The notes below the pieces were generated by a model, which was not told the origin of the DNA, did no database searches, and saw only the letters and a list, made by a program, of their open reading frames with translations. Positions 50,760-59,165 of a stretch of 64,000 nt of DNA are shown one piece after another. This stretch comes from Thermococcus sp. 21S9. Lineage in GTDB: Archaea; Methanobacteriota_B; Thermococci; Thermococcales; Thermococcaceae. Numbering within the stretch: the first letter of the stretch is position 1; each line of letters begins with the position of its first letter. The translations under genes and the position numbers were made by a program. The stretch lies in NCBI RefSeq assembly GCF_012027635.1, contig NZ_SNUS01000001.1, positions 558,001 through 622,000 on the forward strand, read 5' to 3'.

Positions 50760-51434
50760 TTACTTGTTCATCATCAGCCTTATCCTCTCGGCGGCGTCCT
50801 TGGCCTTGTCCGAGATGTTGCTGATTGTCCTCGCTATGTTCAGGATGCAGAAGCCTGTTCCCCAGTCGAGCTTATCGGCGTTCTCGAAGACGAGCTTCAT
50901 CAGCCTGGTGTCGAGGCCGTCAATCTTGCTCTCCACTTCCTCTATGGTCCGAATCAGTTCGTATTCCCTTGCTATCTCGTTCTCAGCGAAGCCACTCTCT
51001 ATAACCCTGTCCATTTGCACTATCGCCTCGTAAACGAGCTTTGCAGCTTTTATGCTCTCGGTTCCCATCTGGAGGATTACGTCCTTTATCTCCTCGGGAA
51101 TGTCGCAGGGACTCTTCACAAGCAACCACTTGGCGGTGTCCTCGGCGGAGTCGGCGACCTTGTCCTGCATGTGGAGGTATATGAGTACGTCCTCGCGCGA
51201 GACCGCCATCATGAGCTTAGAGCTGAGCGAATCGCGGATTTCTTCCTTTATCCTGTCGGCAACGTCCTCAAGCCTGTCAACCTCGATGGCGAGCCTCTCC
51301 ATCTCCTCAACGTTTCCCTCGTGCCAGGCCTGGAGGGCCTTCTCAAGGGTTTCAACCGTCTGGATGACCACTTCCGCGTGCTTTATCAGGGGTTTGAAGG
51401 GGCTCTTCGCGAAGAGCTTGGTCCAAACCTGCAT
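50760..51434 (-). CDS. PhoU-like DUF47 family protein (second copy)
   Basis: A 224-residue helical-bundle protein starting QVWTKLFAKSPFKPLIKHAE, with LEDVADRIKEEIRDSLSSKL and MQDKVADSAEDTAKWLLVKS matching DUF47. Starts 4 bases after the PiT gene, so the pair forms an operon and this copy is the probable modulator of that transporter. Paralogous to the gene at 36.7 kb. Confidence 0.92.
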   Translation of the reverse strand: MQVWTKLFAKSPFKPLIKHAEVVIQTVETLEKALQAWHEGNVEEMERLAIEVDRLEDVADRIKEEIRDSLSSKLMMAVSREDVLIYLHMQDKVADSAEDTAKWLLVKSPCDIPEEIKDVILQMGTESIKAAKLVYEAIVQMDRVIESGFAENEIAREYELIRTIEEVESKIDGLDTRLMKLVFENADKLDWGTGFCILNIARTISNISDKAKDAAERIRLMMNK

Positions 51435-51438
51435 GGTA

Positions 51439-52650
51439 TCACCCCACGAGCATTAAGACCTTGAATATGACGGCGCTTATCGCGGCCGCAACCGGAACCG
51501 TCACGAACCATGAAATCACTATGTCCTTCAGGATTGAAGTGTTTATCGCCTTGATTCCCCTGGCGAGGCCAACGCCGACGACGGCCCCAACGACCGTGTG
51601 AGTCGTCGAGATTGGCATTCCCAGCCAGCTGGCCACGAGTATGACGGTGGCGGCGGAGAAGTCGATGGAGAAGCCCCTTGTGTTCGTGAGCTCGGTAATC
51701 TTCTTCCCGACGGTCTCCATGACCTTGTAGCCGTACATGAATATGCCGACAGCTATTCCCAGACCGCCCATCGCAAGAATCCATCTGGGAACGGGAACCT
51801 TCATACCCGCGAGACCCATCGTTATGACAGCATAAGCGGCCGCTATTGGGCCGACGGCGTTGGCAACATCGTTTGAGCCATGAGCAAGGGCCACGTAAGC
51901 TGAAGTAACCACCTGAACCTTTCGGAATATGCTCTCGACTCCTATGTAGGGGTCGCTGGGCTTGAAGTGGACTCTAATAAGAAGGTAACTGAGGACAAAC
52001 ACGACGATGCCCGCGGGGATTCCGTAGAACAGGACACCGTGGACGAGGTTTTTCCCGTGGATGACCTTTATGTAGAACATCGTCCCGATGACCACGAAGG
52101 CGAGGCCAATCCAGAAAGGAGCCCAGTGGCGTGCACTTTTGACAGGGTCGGCCCTCACAAGGATGCTCCTCCTAACGGCCTTGAACACGAAGAACGCAAC
52201 TATCGCGCCGAATATCGGCGAGAGAATCCAGCTCAGGACGACCTGGGCAAGCTTGCCCCAGTCCACTATTCCGGTTCCCGCGTATACGAGTCCGTAGCCA
52301 ACGACACCGCCGATGATTGAGTGGGTTGTCGAGACGGGCAGGCCGTTGTACGTGGCGAAGATGAGCCAGATGCTCGCCGCGAGAAGGGCCGCAAGGGAGC
52401 CGTAAACGATTACCCACGGGTCTGTAATCTTGCTGGGGTCAAGGATTCCCTTCCTTATCGTCTCGGTCACGCTCTTACCGAAGAAATAAGCGCCCGTGAA
52501 GTTCATAACTCCGGCTATGACCGCGGCCTGCTTCGGCGTTATGGCCTTCGCACCGACTGCAGTTCCCATCGAGTTGGCCACGTCGTTTGCACCGATGTTC
52601 CACGCCATCCAGAAACCAAGGAGTATCGTAGCTATTAGCCACGGGTCCAT
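51439..52650 (-). CDS. PiT-family inorganic phosphate transporter (second copy)
   Basis: A 403-residue membrane protein with two PiT signatures (WNIGANDVANSMGTAVGAKA and LAHGSNDVANAVGPIAAAYA) and the PVSTTHSIIGGVVGYGLVYA and PISTTHTVVGAVVGVGLARG repeats. Longer than the first PiT protein because of a central cytoplasmic loop with two extra helices. ATG 52650 after GGTGGTG. TATA ATATTTATT (reverse strand, near 52682-52692). A CTATATAG octamer, also present at the first PiT gene, lies at 52725-52732. Confidence 0.94.
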   Translation of the reverse strand: MDPWLIATILLGFWMAWNIGANDVANSMGTAVGAKAITPKQAAVIAGVMNFTGAYFFGKSVTETIRKGILDPSKITDPWVIVYGSLAALLAASIWLIFATYNGLPVSTTHSIIGGVVGYGLVYAGTGIVDWGKLAQVVLSWILSPIFGAIVAFFVFKAVRRSILVRADPVKSARHWAPFWIGLAFVVIGTMFYIKVIHGKNLVHGVLFYGIPAGIVVFVLSYLLIRVHFKPSDPYIGVESIFRKVQVVTSAYVALAHGSNDVANAVGPIAAAYAVITMGLAGMKVPVPRWILAMGGLGIAVGIFMYGYKVMETVGKKITELTNTRGFSIDFSAATVILVASWLGMPISTTHTVVGAVVGVGLARGIKAINTSILKDIVISWFVTVPVAAAISAVIFKVLMLVG

Positions 52651-52724
52651 CCACACCACCGGGCGGAACTAAATGGACCCAAATAAATATCTTGTCGCAA
52701 TAAAATATAGCTCGCTAAAGGTCT

Positions 52725-52732
52725 CTATATAG
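52725..52732. promoter_or_regulatory. CTATATAG octamer upstream of the second PiT/DUF47 operon
   Basis: Same octamer as the tandem pair in the first PiT promoter, here within the palindrome TCTATATAGA, about 35 bases upstream of TATA. A weaker CTATATTT copy lies near 52703-52710. Its role is inferred only from the shared occurrence. Confidence 0.35.
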
Positions 52733-52757
52733 ACACAAATAGAATAAAGAGAAAAGC

Positions 52758-54386
52758 TCAGGTGGAGACCTTGACCACCTTTATGTCAACCTTTCCATCG
52801 GGTTCCATCGTCAAGATGGTGTAGTGATAGAAGCCACCCTCGTCGGGCTTCGCGTAGAGGGGCGCACCTCCTCCGCCGGTTATGATGAAGTGAACGCCGT
52901 CGTAGGTTCCGTTCCAGTATATGTGAATGTGGCTGAAGATTCCGAAGGCGTTGTACTCCTTCATGAGCTTTAGGAGTTCCTTCGCGCTCTCCTCGCTCAT
53001 AGCGTGGTCGTCTCCGCCGGGCCTCGGGTCGTAGGGCGGTGCGTGCATAACGACGACAGGCCTCTCACCGCGCTCCTTGGCTATTTCAAACTGCTTCTTG
53101 AGCCAGGCGAACTGCTCGTCGGTCAGACTGTAGTCGTTGCTTATGTCGTTGGCGAAGATGTAGCGGTAGTTTCCGAGGCTGAAGGCGTAATCAGTCGGGC
53201 CGAAGTAGTAGTGGAAGATGCTCACTCCCTCGCCCTGGTACTCGTGGTTTCCGACCGCTATGAAGACCGGCTTGTTCCAGTGCCAGACCTTCATGAGGTT
53301 GGCCCACTGGTAGATTGTGCCGGAGTAAACGAGGTCGCCACCGTCTATGACGAAGGCCCCGCTCTCGTTGTTGACGTCCGCCATTATCTTGAGGAAGACC
53401 TCTGGGGGCTTGTCACCGCTTGCCGGCCTGTGGTCGCCGAAAGCGAGGACGCGGTATTCGCTAACGTTCTTGGCAACTATTGAAAAGCTCGGCTCACTCG
53501 TGGTGAACTCTATCGTGGTGTTGTCGAGGATTTTGGTTCCCTCCGGAAGAACCATGAGTTCTGGGTTGACGTTCTCGATGACGTAGGTCAGCTGGACGTT
53601 CTTCGGGTTCTCAACCTTCACGGTGACGTTGAAGCCGAGGGCCCGTATGTAGACCGTCGTGCCGTTGACGAGCCTTATGAAGCCACCGCTGACGGTGACG
53701 TTTTCGCCTTTCACAACCCTCCAGTAGTAGTTGAAGGGCTCGTCGTAGAGGAGCTGGTAGAGCTCGTAGTGCTCATCGCTATCTGGGATTCCGTTGAAGT
53801 TAACGTCACCGAACTCCTTGAGGAGGATTCCCTCAAAGGAACCGGAGCGAACGACAGCGTTGGGGTCGACCGAAATCTTCCTGTCCTTGAGCTCCTTGAG
53901 GAAGTAGAGCGAAGCACCGACGCCGGCCTTGCTCGTTCCAGTGACGACCATGAGGGGACCCTTATCGGAGTTGAGAATCGCTATGGCGCCAAGCCAGGGG
54001 CCCGGAAGGTGGGTTCCATACTTGTAGGCGATGTAACCGAAGGGTTCAAGTTTCTGAACCTGAACCGGTTTTCCGAAGAGTATCCTTGAACTGACCTCGT
54101 CTCCCGGCGAGAGAACGACTATACCGCTTCCCTTGAACTGGGAGAAGGGCTCGACCTTTGCGTTCGGGAAGTAGTGCTTAACCAGACCCTCGTAGCCGTC
54201 GCTGACGTAGAACGTCTCGTTGAAGAGCTCCCACCAGCTTCCGATGACCTTTCCTGTGGGATACTTGGCGAAGTTAATTCCAGTGGGCTGGGGGGTTGAT
54301 GTTGTTGAGCTCTGCGTCTGGGTTGAACCTATGCATCCACCGGCCAGAACGACCAGAACCAAAACAAGTGCAATCAAACGCCTCAT
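52758..54386 (-). CDS. Lipoprotein metallophosphoesterase, 542 aa
   Basis: Signal peptide with lipobox (ALVLVLVVLAGGC), a Ser/Thr-rich linker, an N-terminal domain of about 280 residues with no clear family, then a calcineurin-like phosphoesterase domain: AFGDHRPASGDK, DGGDLVYSGTIYQW, FIAVGNHEYQGEG, VMHAPPYDPRPGG and FGIFSHIHIYWNG. The metal ligands are present, so it is probably an extracellular membrane-tethered phosphatase. Placement beside the PiT/DUF47 operon suggests phosphate scavenging, but it has its own promoter. Confidence 0.87.
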   Translation of the reverse strand: MRRLIALVLVLVVLAGGCIGSTQTQSSTTSTPQPTGINFAKYPTGKVIGSWWELFNETFYVSDGYEGLVKHYFPNAKVEPFSQFKGSGIVVLSPGDEVSSRILFGKPVQVQKLEPFGYIAYKYGTHLPGPWLGAIAILNSDKGPLMVVTGTSKAGVGASLYFLKELKDRKISVDPNAVVRSGSFEGILLKEFGDVNFNGIPDSDEHYELYQLLYDEPFNYYWRVVKGENVTVSGGFIRLVNGTTVYIRALGFNVTVKVENPKNVQLTYVIENVNPELMVLPEGTKILDNTTIEFTTSEPSFSIVAKNVSEYRVLAFGDHRPASGDKPPEVFLKIMADVNNESGAFVIDGGDLVYSGTIYQWANLMKVWHWNKPVFIAVGNHEYQGEGVSIFHYYFGPTDYAFSLGNYRYIFANDISNDYSLTDEQFAWLKKQFEIAKERGERPVVVMHAPPYDPRPGGDDHAMSEESAKELLKLMKEYNAFGIFSHIHIYWNGTYDGVHFIITGGGGAPLYAKPDEGGFYHYTILTMEPDGKVDIKVVKVST

Positions 54387-54469
54387 GCAACCACCCGTGG
54401 AAAGTCTGTGTTAACCTTAAAAGCGTGAAGGTTTAAATATGAATCCCTCTAAGGGTATCCGGTGATACC

Positions 54470-54826
54470 ATGTTCGTCGGGCACTACCAAGATGTCCCGG
54501 AGAAGGACACCGGTTTTGAGGGCGTGACCATAAGGTGGCTCGTTTCTCCGAAGCTTGGCGCCAAGAATTTCGCCATGCGCTACTTCGTCATGAAGAAGGG
54601 CGCCGAGATTCCGATACACCAGCACGACTGGGAGCACGAGATTTTCATCATGAAGGGAGAAGGGATAATAACCAACGGAAAGGAGGAGCACCACGTTAAA
54701 GCTGGAAACTTCCTCTACGTCCCGCCCAACGAGCCCCACGGCTACAAGGCCCTGAGCGACACCTTCGAGTTCCTCTGCCTCATTCCAGCGAAGAAAGAGG
54801 CCATTCCCAAGGAGGAGTGGGCTTAA
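54470..54826 (+). CDS. Cupin-domain protein
   Basis: A 118-residue single-domain cupin with the two metal-binding motifs: PIHQHDWEHEIFIMKGEG and FLYVPPNEPHGYKALSD. Small archaeal cupins include isomerases and dioxygenases; the substrate is not identifiable here. The gene overlaps the convergent signal peptidase gene by 4 bases. Confidence 0.92.
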   Translation: MFVGHYQDVPEKDTGFEGVTIRWLVSPKLGAKNFAMRYFVMKKGAEIPIHQHDWEHEIFIMKGEGIITNGKEEHHVKAGNFLYVPPNEPHGYKALSDTFEFLCLIPAKKEAIPKEEWA

Positions 54827-55386
54827 CGGCGGTAGTACCTCTTCAGCTTTTTCCTTTTGATTGCGAGCAGTGAAGGTTTGGCCCACTTGGGCCTCGGTGG
54901 TTCTTCTTCGAGGAGTATGAGGGCAATCTCATAGGCCAGACTACCGATTATGAACAGGAAAATCAGGAGGACTATCAGAGGAGTGTAGTACCAGACCAGG
55001 CCAACCTTTGGAATCACGAGGATTACCTTCCCGATAACCTGGTCCGGATAAACGCGCCAGGGGTCGGTGTACTTTCGGTTGTCGCCCTTCGTCACGAAGT
55101 AGATTCGACCAGAATCGTCCCGTTTGATTGCCACTATCCTGTGGGTTATCCGGTAAGTGGCGTTTCCAAGGTGAATCTCATAGAGTATTACGTCGCCGAC
55201 GTGAAGCTCGGAGGGAGGAACCGGCTTGGTGACGACGAGGTCGCCGGGGTTTATGTGGGGCTTCATTGAGTCCGTCAAGATAACGACGTACTGGAAGCCG
55301 AAGACGAAGTGGAGGACTAACACGACCGCGACGAATATCACGACCGCATACGAGAGCACTGAAAACCAGTCAACGCGCCTCCCCAT
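54823..55386 (-). CDS. Signal peptidase I, SipW-like second copy
   Basis: A 187-residue S26B peptidase with an N-terminal helix (VLSYAVVIFVAVVLVLHFVF), Ser in ILTDSMKPHINPGDLVVTKP, His in YRITHRIVAIKRDD and a second C-terminal helix (YTPLIVLLIFLFIIGSLAYE) ending in a very basic tail. The two-helix layout resembles SipW/ER-type peptidases and differs from the copy at 41.2 kb. It lies directly downstream of the secreted beta-rich protein gene, in the same orientation but with its own TATA near 55425, which suggests it may be dedicated to that substrate. Confidence 0.9.
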   Translation of the reverse strand: MGRRVDWFSVLSYAVVIFVAVVLVLHFVFGFQYVVILTDSMKPHINPGDLVVTKPVPPSELHVGDVILYEIHLGNATYRITHRIVAIKRDDSGRIYFVTKGDNRKYTDPWRVYPDQVIGKVILVIPKVGLVWYYTPLIVLLIFLFIIGSLAYEIALILLEEEPPRPKWAKPSLLAIKRKKLKRYYRR

Positions 55387-55494
55387 TTTACCACCCTATT
55401 TAATCCCCGGCGGGTAACGGTGTATAATTTGACCGCAACGCCCTATAACTCTTCCGCTCAAAACCGTCCCCGAACGCAGTTCGAATTCCGAAAC

Positions 55495-55505
55495 CTGGAA
55501 AAAAG
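55495..55505 (-). terminator. T-rich terminator after the secreted beta-rich protein gene
   Basis: On the reverse strand a CTTCTTTTTTCC tract follows the stop at 55527 by about 25 bases, preceded by a C-rich stretch. Poly-T tracts end transcription in Thermococcales. It would separate this gene from the downstream peptidase gene. Confidence 0.45.
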
Positions 55506-55526
55506 AAGGGGGTTGGGGCTGGTAAA

Positions 55527-55979
55527 TCAGCTGGTTATCTCCTGACCCTGGTAGATGACCTTAACCGAGCTGAGCTGGTCAATCGGAATCGAACTGTAGC
55601 CGTTCTCGTAGGTGAATGTAGTCACAGAGACGTAAAGGGCTCCAGTGGTGGTGTCCTGCTGGACGGTTCCGCTACCGTAGGCAATGACCTGGTCATTGTA
55701 GTCAAGGAGCTGGACATAAACGGTGTCGCCAGCCTGGACCTGGAACGCGTTGTTGGTGTCGTCAAGGTAGACCTTAACCCCGGTCACGACGGAACCGTTA
55801 CTGCTGAGCTGGAAGTTAACGGCAGCGGTGATGTTGTACTGGCTGGGATACGAGGCCTGACCCTGGCCGAGGGGCTGGAGCTTGACGGTAATCTGCGGAA
55901 CGGCCAGAGCCGCACCTACGACGGTAAGCACGAGCGCGAAAACAAGCGGAAGCAACCTCTTCCTGGCGTTCCTCCTCAT
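55527..55979 (-). CDS. Secreted beta-rich protein, possible TasA/AbpA-like filament subunit
   Basis: A 150-residue protein with a basic n-region and signal peptide (RLLPLVFALVLTVVGAALA, probably cut before VPQITV), leaving a mature protein of about 124 residues rich in Thr, Gln, Val and Tyr with alternating beta-strand patterns and no Cys. The size, lack of a class III (prepilin) signal, and a dedicated-looking SipW-like peptidase next door recall the TasA/camelysin group and archaeal bundling pilins. I cannot confirm homology by eye. Strong ribosome site AGGTGG and a TATA (TTTATACC) suggest high expression. Confidence 0.78.
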   Translation of the reverse strand: MRRNARKRLLPLVFALVLTVVGAALAVPQITVKLQPLGQGQASYPSQYNITAAVNFQLSSNGSVVTGVKVYLDDTNNAFQVQAGDTVYVQLLDYNDQVIAYGSGTVQQDTTTGALYVSVTTFTYENGYSSIPIDQLSSVKVIYQGQEITS

Positions 55980-56044
55980 TCAAGCCACCTCCGTTTAAAC
56001 TCTCAACAAAGCTGGAAGCGGTGGTATAAATAGTTTTCTAAAAT

Positions 56045-56059
56045 GAACCCTAATGGTTC
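56045..56059. promoter_or_regulatory. Inverted repeat GAACC-N5-GGTTC upstream of the secreted protein gene
   Basis: Perfect 5-bp arms separated by CTAAT, about 15-20 bases upstream of the reverse-strand TATA (TATTTATACC near 56025-56034). This is a candidate activator site. The rest of the 153-bp gap is AT-rich with no other feature seen. Confidence 0.35.
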
Positions 56060-56132
56060 GATTTCTGCATTAGATTGAACACAATTAAAACCGGAAGTAC
56101 TTGAGGAATCTCCAAAGAGAAGGCCCGTAAAC

Positions 56133-57413
56133 TCAATCCTCCACAGGGACACCCCGCAGGTAGGTAGACCCGACCCAGGTAACCCTTGCCTTGAGGAGTT
56201 CACCGGCCTCGCCAGAGTCAAGGATTATATCCTTGTAGTTGAAGGTTCTCCCCTCGACTCCACCCTTCTTACCCGGCCCGTGGACGAGAACCTCGACGGT
56301 TCTTCCGAGATAAACCCTGTTTATCTCGTAGGCTATCTGAAGCCTCAGGCGGTGCAAAAGCCTCGAGCGCTCCTTGACGAGCCAGCCAGGTAACTGCTTC
56401 CAGCGGGAAGCTATCGTTCCCGGCCGGGCGGAGTAACGGGAGACGTTAATCTTGTCCGGCTTAATCCGCTTAACAAGCTCGACCGTGTTCCTGAAGGCCT
56501 CATCAGTTTCCCCGGGAAAGCCAACTATGATGTCGGTGTTGAGGTTCAGGTCCGGAATCTTCCTCCGGAAGGCATAAACTATCTCCTCGAACTCCTCAAC
56601 GGTGTAGGTTCTCCCCATTCTCCTGAGAACCTCGTTGTCACCACTCTGAACCGGCAGATGGAGGAAGCGGTAAACCTTCTCGTCCAGATAGGCCTCAATC
56701 AGCTCGTCGAGGAACTTGAGGACGTGGTTGGGGTTCATCATGCCGACCCTTATCCTGAACTCCCCTTCAATGGCCGTTATCTCATCGAGAAGCTCAGCCA
56801 AGTTCGTCCCGATATCAAAACCGTAGCAACCGGTGTCCTCGCTCGACAGGATAATCTCCTTGTATCCTCTCGCCAGGGCTTCCTTCACCCATTTGACGAC
56901 GAGTTCCGGCTTGTAACTCTTGAGAACTCCTCGAGCAAAGCGCGTCGCGCAGTAGGTGCAGGCGTTGAGGCAACCCTCGCTTATGGGAACCACGAAGGCG
57001 ACGCCGGGCTTCCAGAGGCGCGGGAGTTCGAGCTTGTCAGGGTTCCTCTCGCGCCAGCCTTCCACGCTGACGAGCTTTCCACCGCGCTCGGCAACGTCAA
57101 TCGCCTCGGCGATTCTGTCTATGCTCTTAACTCCCAGAATCCCCGAGACGCGCGGGTCTATCACATCGGGGTTGACGTGGACGAGACAGCCGGTAACGAT
57201 TACCCTCTTCCCGGAATCGAGGAGCTCCCTAATCCTTTTCGCCATCTTGAACTCAGTGGGGTCCTTAACCGCGCAGGTGTTGACGACGACGTAGTCGGCC
57301 CGCTCCGGAGTCTCAACTAACTCGTGGCCCGCTTTCAGAAGAAGGGCCTCCATTATCTCGCCGTCTGCCTTGTTCCTTGAGCAACCGTAGCTCTCGACGT
57401 GAACTTTAACCAT
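56133..57413 (-). CDS. tRNA t6A37 methylthiotransferase (archaeal CDKAL1/MtaB type radical SAM enzyme)
   Basis: A 426-residue enzyme that adds a methylthio group to t6A at tRNA position 37. N-terminal UPF0004 domain with cysteines VESYGCSRNKADGE, NTCAVKDPTE and VTGCLVHVNP; radical SAM motif SEGCLNACTYCATRFARGVL (CxxxCxxC); C-terminal TRAM domain (RTVEVLVHGPGKKGGVEGRT). The archaeal/eukaryotic e-MtaB subgroup is favoured over MiaB. Probably leaderless-like (TATA TTTTTAAGG about 25 bases upstream). Confidence 0.92.
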   Translation of the reverse strand: MVKVHVESYGCSRNKADGEIMEALLLKAGHELVETPERADYVVVNTCAVKDPTEFKMAKRIRELLDSGKRVIVTGCLVHVNPDVIDPRVSGILGVKSIDRIAEAIDVAERGGKLVSVEGWRERNPDKLELPRLWKPGVAFVVPISEGCLNACTYCATRFARGVLKSYKPELVVKWVKEALARGYKEIILSSEDTGCYGFDIGTNLAELLDEITAIEGEFRIRVGMMNPNHVLKFLDELIEAYLDEKVYRFLHLPVQSGDNEVLRRMGRTYTVEEFEEIVYAFRRKIPDLNLNTDIIVGFPGETDEAFRNTVELVKRIKPDKINVSRYSARPGTIASRWKQLPGWLVKERSRLLHRLRLQIAYEINRVYLGRTVEVLVHGPGKKGGVEGRTFNYKDIILDSGEAGELLKARVTWVGSTYLRGVPVED

Positions 57414-57488
57414 CGGTGGGCGCTCTAAGAACGGCCTTAAAAAATGTATGGTTCAGAATTGGGAATAAGAGTAGGAAAGGGAAAAGAA

Positions 57489-57719
57489 TCACTCGATGAC
57501 CGAGGCGAAGGCGAACTTCCTCTTGACGGAGTTAATCACAATCTCAACCTCGTCTCCAACCTGGGTGTTCGGGACGAATATCACGAAGCCCTGAATCTTG
57601 GCGATTCCATCGCCACCCTTTCCAAGGCTCTCAATCTTGACCTTGTAGCGCTCTCCAACCTTAACGGGGGCCTCGCTTCCGTAGTCCCTTCCATATCCAC
57701 CATATCTGTCTCCGTACAT
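57489..57719 (-). CDS. TRAM-domain RNA-binding protein
   Basis: A 76-residue protein: a Gly/Tyr-rich N-terminus ([13 protein letters not shown]) and a TRAM domain ([40 protein letters not shown]). Stand-alone TRAM proteins in archaea bind RNA and act as chaperones, in some species cold-induced. ATG 57719 chosen; TTG and GTG codons just upstream are alternatives. Expected transcription start near 57775 leaves a 55-nt leader that opens with a small hairpin (57759-57774). Confidence 0.88.
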   Translation of the reverse strand: MYGDRYGGYGRDYGSEAPVKVGERYKVKIESLGKGGDGIAKIQGFVIFVPNTQVGDEVEIVINSVKRKFAFASVIE

Positions 57720-57758
57720 ACACAACACAACCTACACATTTCTGGAACCTTCCCGAAA

Positions 57759-57774
57759 GACTCCGAGAAGAGTC
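57759..57774 (-). promoter_or_regulatory. Hairpin at the 5' end of the TRAM-gene leader
   Basis: GACTC (57759-57763) and GAGTC (57770-57774) flank a 6-base loop. A reverse-strand TATA CTTTATATA at 57798-57806 puts the transcript start at the base of this stem. It could protect the mRNA end or regulate translation. Confidence 0.4.
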
Positions 57775-57898
57775 CCGTTGGGGAGTAGCCCGGAGGGTAT
57801 ATAAAGCTTTGGGTGCGCTCGTTTGCCGTTCCTGAAAAGGAAAACAAAACTGTTTTTCAAAACGGGGCCATATGGTGGTGTTTTAGGGGAAATCCACG

Positions 57899-57932
57899 GT
57901 TCCAAACCTTCGGTTCAGGAAACCCTTTTATC
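57899..57932 (+). promoter_or_regulatory. SurR-type site and TATA box of the frhAGB operon
   Basis: GTT-CCA-AAC-CTTCG-GTT at 57899-57915 matches the extended SurR consensus GTTn3AACn5GTT exactly. It ends about 10 bases before TATA CTTTTATC (57925-57932). SurR binding just upstream of BRE/TATA activates hydrogenase operons in the absence of sulfur. The rest of the 268-bp gap is AT-rich with no gene seen. Confidence 0.8.
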
Positions 57933-57987
57933 AAAAGCCGATTACCAGATAATGGGTGAGATAAAATTCAAATTTGGGGGTGGTACT

Positions 57988-59160
57988 TTGGGCGAGATTA
58001 AGCTCGATAGGGTCTGTCGCGTCGCTGGCGAGGCGAAGCTCGTACTCTACGAGGAGGACGGAACCGTTCAGGATGCACTCTTCATCGCAACCGCACCGGT
58101 CAGGGGCTTCGAGAAGATGGTTATCGGAAAGAACCCGCTCTTCGCAGTCGAGGCTGTCATGAGGATATGTGGCCTCTGCCACGCGTCCCACGGCATAGCG
58201 GCGGTGGAGGCCGTCGAGCACGCGATAGGAATAGCACCGCCGAGGAACGGCCTTCTCATGAGGGAAGCGTTGGGGCTGATAAACAGGGCCCAGAGCCACA
58301 CACTCCAGTTCCTCATGATGGCGGGAGACCTGATAAAGGAGGAAAAGAGAAACGAGGTGCTCTTCAGGCTCATGGACTTCCACGCAAAGGTAAGCGACTA
58401 CCTGCTCAAGCTCGGTGGCGCGGCAACGCACCCGCCGAACCTGACAATCGGCGGAATGCTCCGCGTCCCAAAGTGGAGCGTTTTCAACAACCTGAAGGCG
58501 AGGTTTCCGGACCTCATGAAGAGCTGGGAGGAGCTGAAAGAGGTTCTCCTCGACGAGGACGTCCAGACAGAGATAGCGGGGGAGCTTAGGGAAGCGAGGA
58601 GGGAGATGCCATACCTCGCGAGCAGTTTCTTCTACGGCGACCGCTACAACATAAGGACCGACAAAGTGGAGACGATGCCCTACTATGAGTTCAGGAAGGA
58701 GGAACCCGCGAGGGAATCAACGACGCTCGTCGCTTTCTACGACGGGAAGAAGGTCGAGGCCGGTCCGAGGGCGAGGATGAAGACCTATCGCGAGTTCAGG
58801 GATGACTCCCTCTACGGAATCCACCTCGCGAGGGTTCTGGACGTTGAACTCGCAATACTCCGTCTGGGAGAGATTCTCGACGAGATTAACATGAACGAGG
58901 CATTCAGGGTCAAGAACATGAACTTCGGGCCGGGAAGGGGCGTTGGCGTTTACGAGGCGCCGAGGGGGACGCTGATACACTACCTCGAACTCGGCGAGGA
59001 GGGGCGCGTGGTCAGCTCGAAAATAGTCGTCCCGACGATGTTCAACATCCCGGTCATGGAGGAGATGGCGAAGGGCCTGAACGTTAAGACGGCGGAGGCC
59101 GTTATGAGGCTCTACGACCCGTGCATCCCCTGCACGACCCACGTCGTGAGGATGAGGTGA
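57988..59160 (+). CDS. frhA: NiFe hydrogenase large subunit, FrhA type
   Basis: A 390-residue catalytic subunit with both NiFe-binding motifs: RICGLCHASHG near residue 60 and DPCIPCTTHVVRM at the C-terminus, where a His of the processing site precedes the removable VRMR tail. Closest in layout to F420-reducing hydrogenase large subunits, although Thermococcales lack F420; in Thermococcus onnurineus the corresponding enzyme has been described. TTG start at 57988 after GGGGGTGG; the ATG at 57952 would coincide with the transcription start. First gene of frhAGB. Confidence 0.92.
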   Translation: MGEIKLDRVCRVAGEAKLVLYEEDGTVQDALFIATAPVRGFEKMVIGKNPLFAVEAVMRICGLCHASHGIAAVEAVEHAIGIAPPRNGLLMREALGLINRAQSHTLQFLMMAGDLIKEEKRNEVLFRLMDFHAKVSDYLLKLGGAATHPPNLTIGGMLRVPKWSVFNNLKARFPDLMKSWEELKEVLLDEDVQTEIAGELREARREMPYLASSFFYGDRYNIRTDKVETMPYYEFRKEEPARESTTLVAFYDGKKVEAGPRARMKTYREFRDDSLYGIHLARVLDVELAILRLGEILDEINMNEAFRVKNMNFGPGRGVGVYEAPRGTLIHYLELGEEGRVVSSKIVVPTMFNIPVMEEMAKGLNVKTAEAVMRLYDPCIPCTTHVVRMR

Positions 59161-59165
59161 TGGTT

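Noticed and set aside
57823-57987. Longer N-terminus for FrhA
   Set aside because: It would span the SurR site and TATA box. The TTG at 57988 has a strong ribosome site and matches family length.
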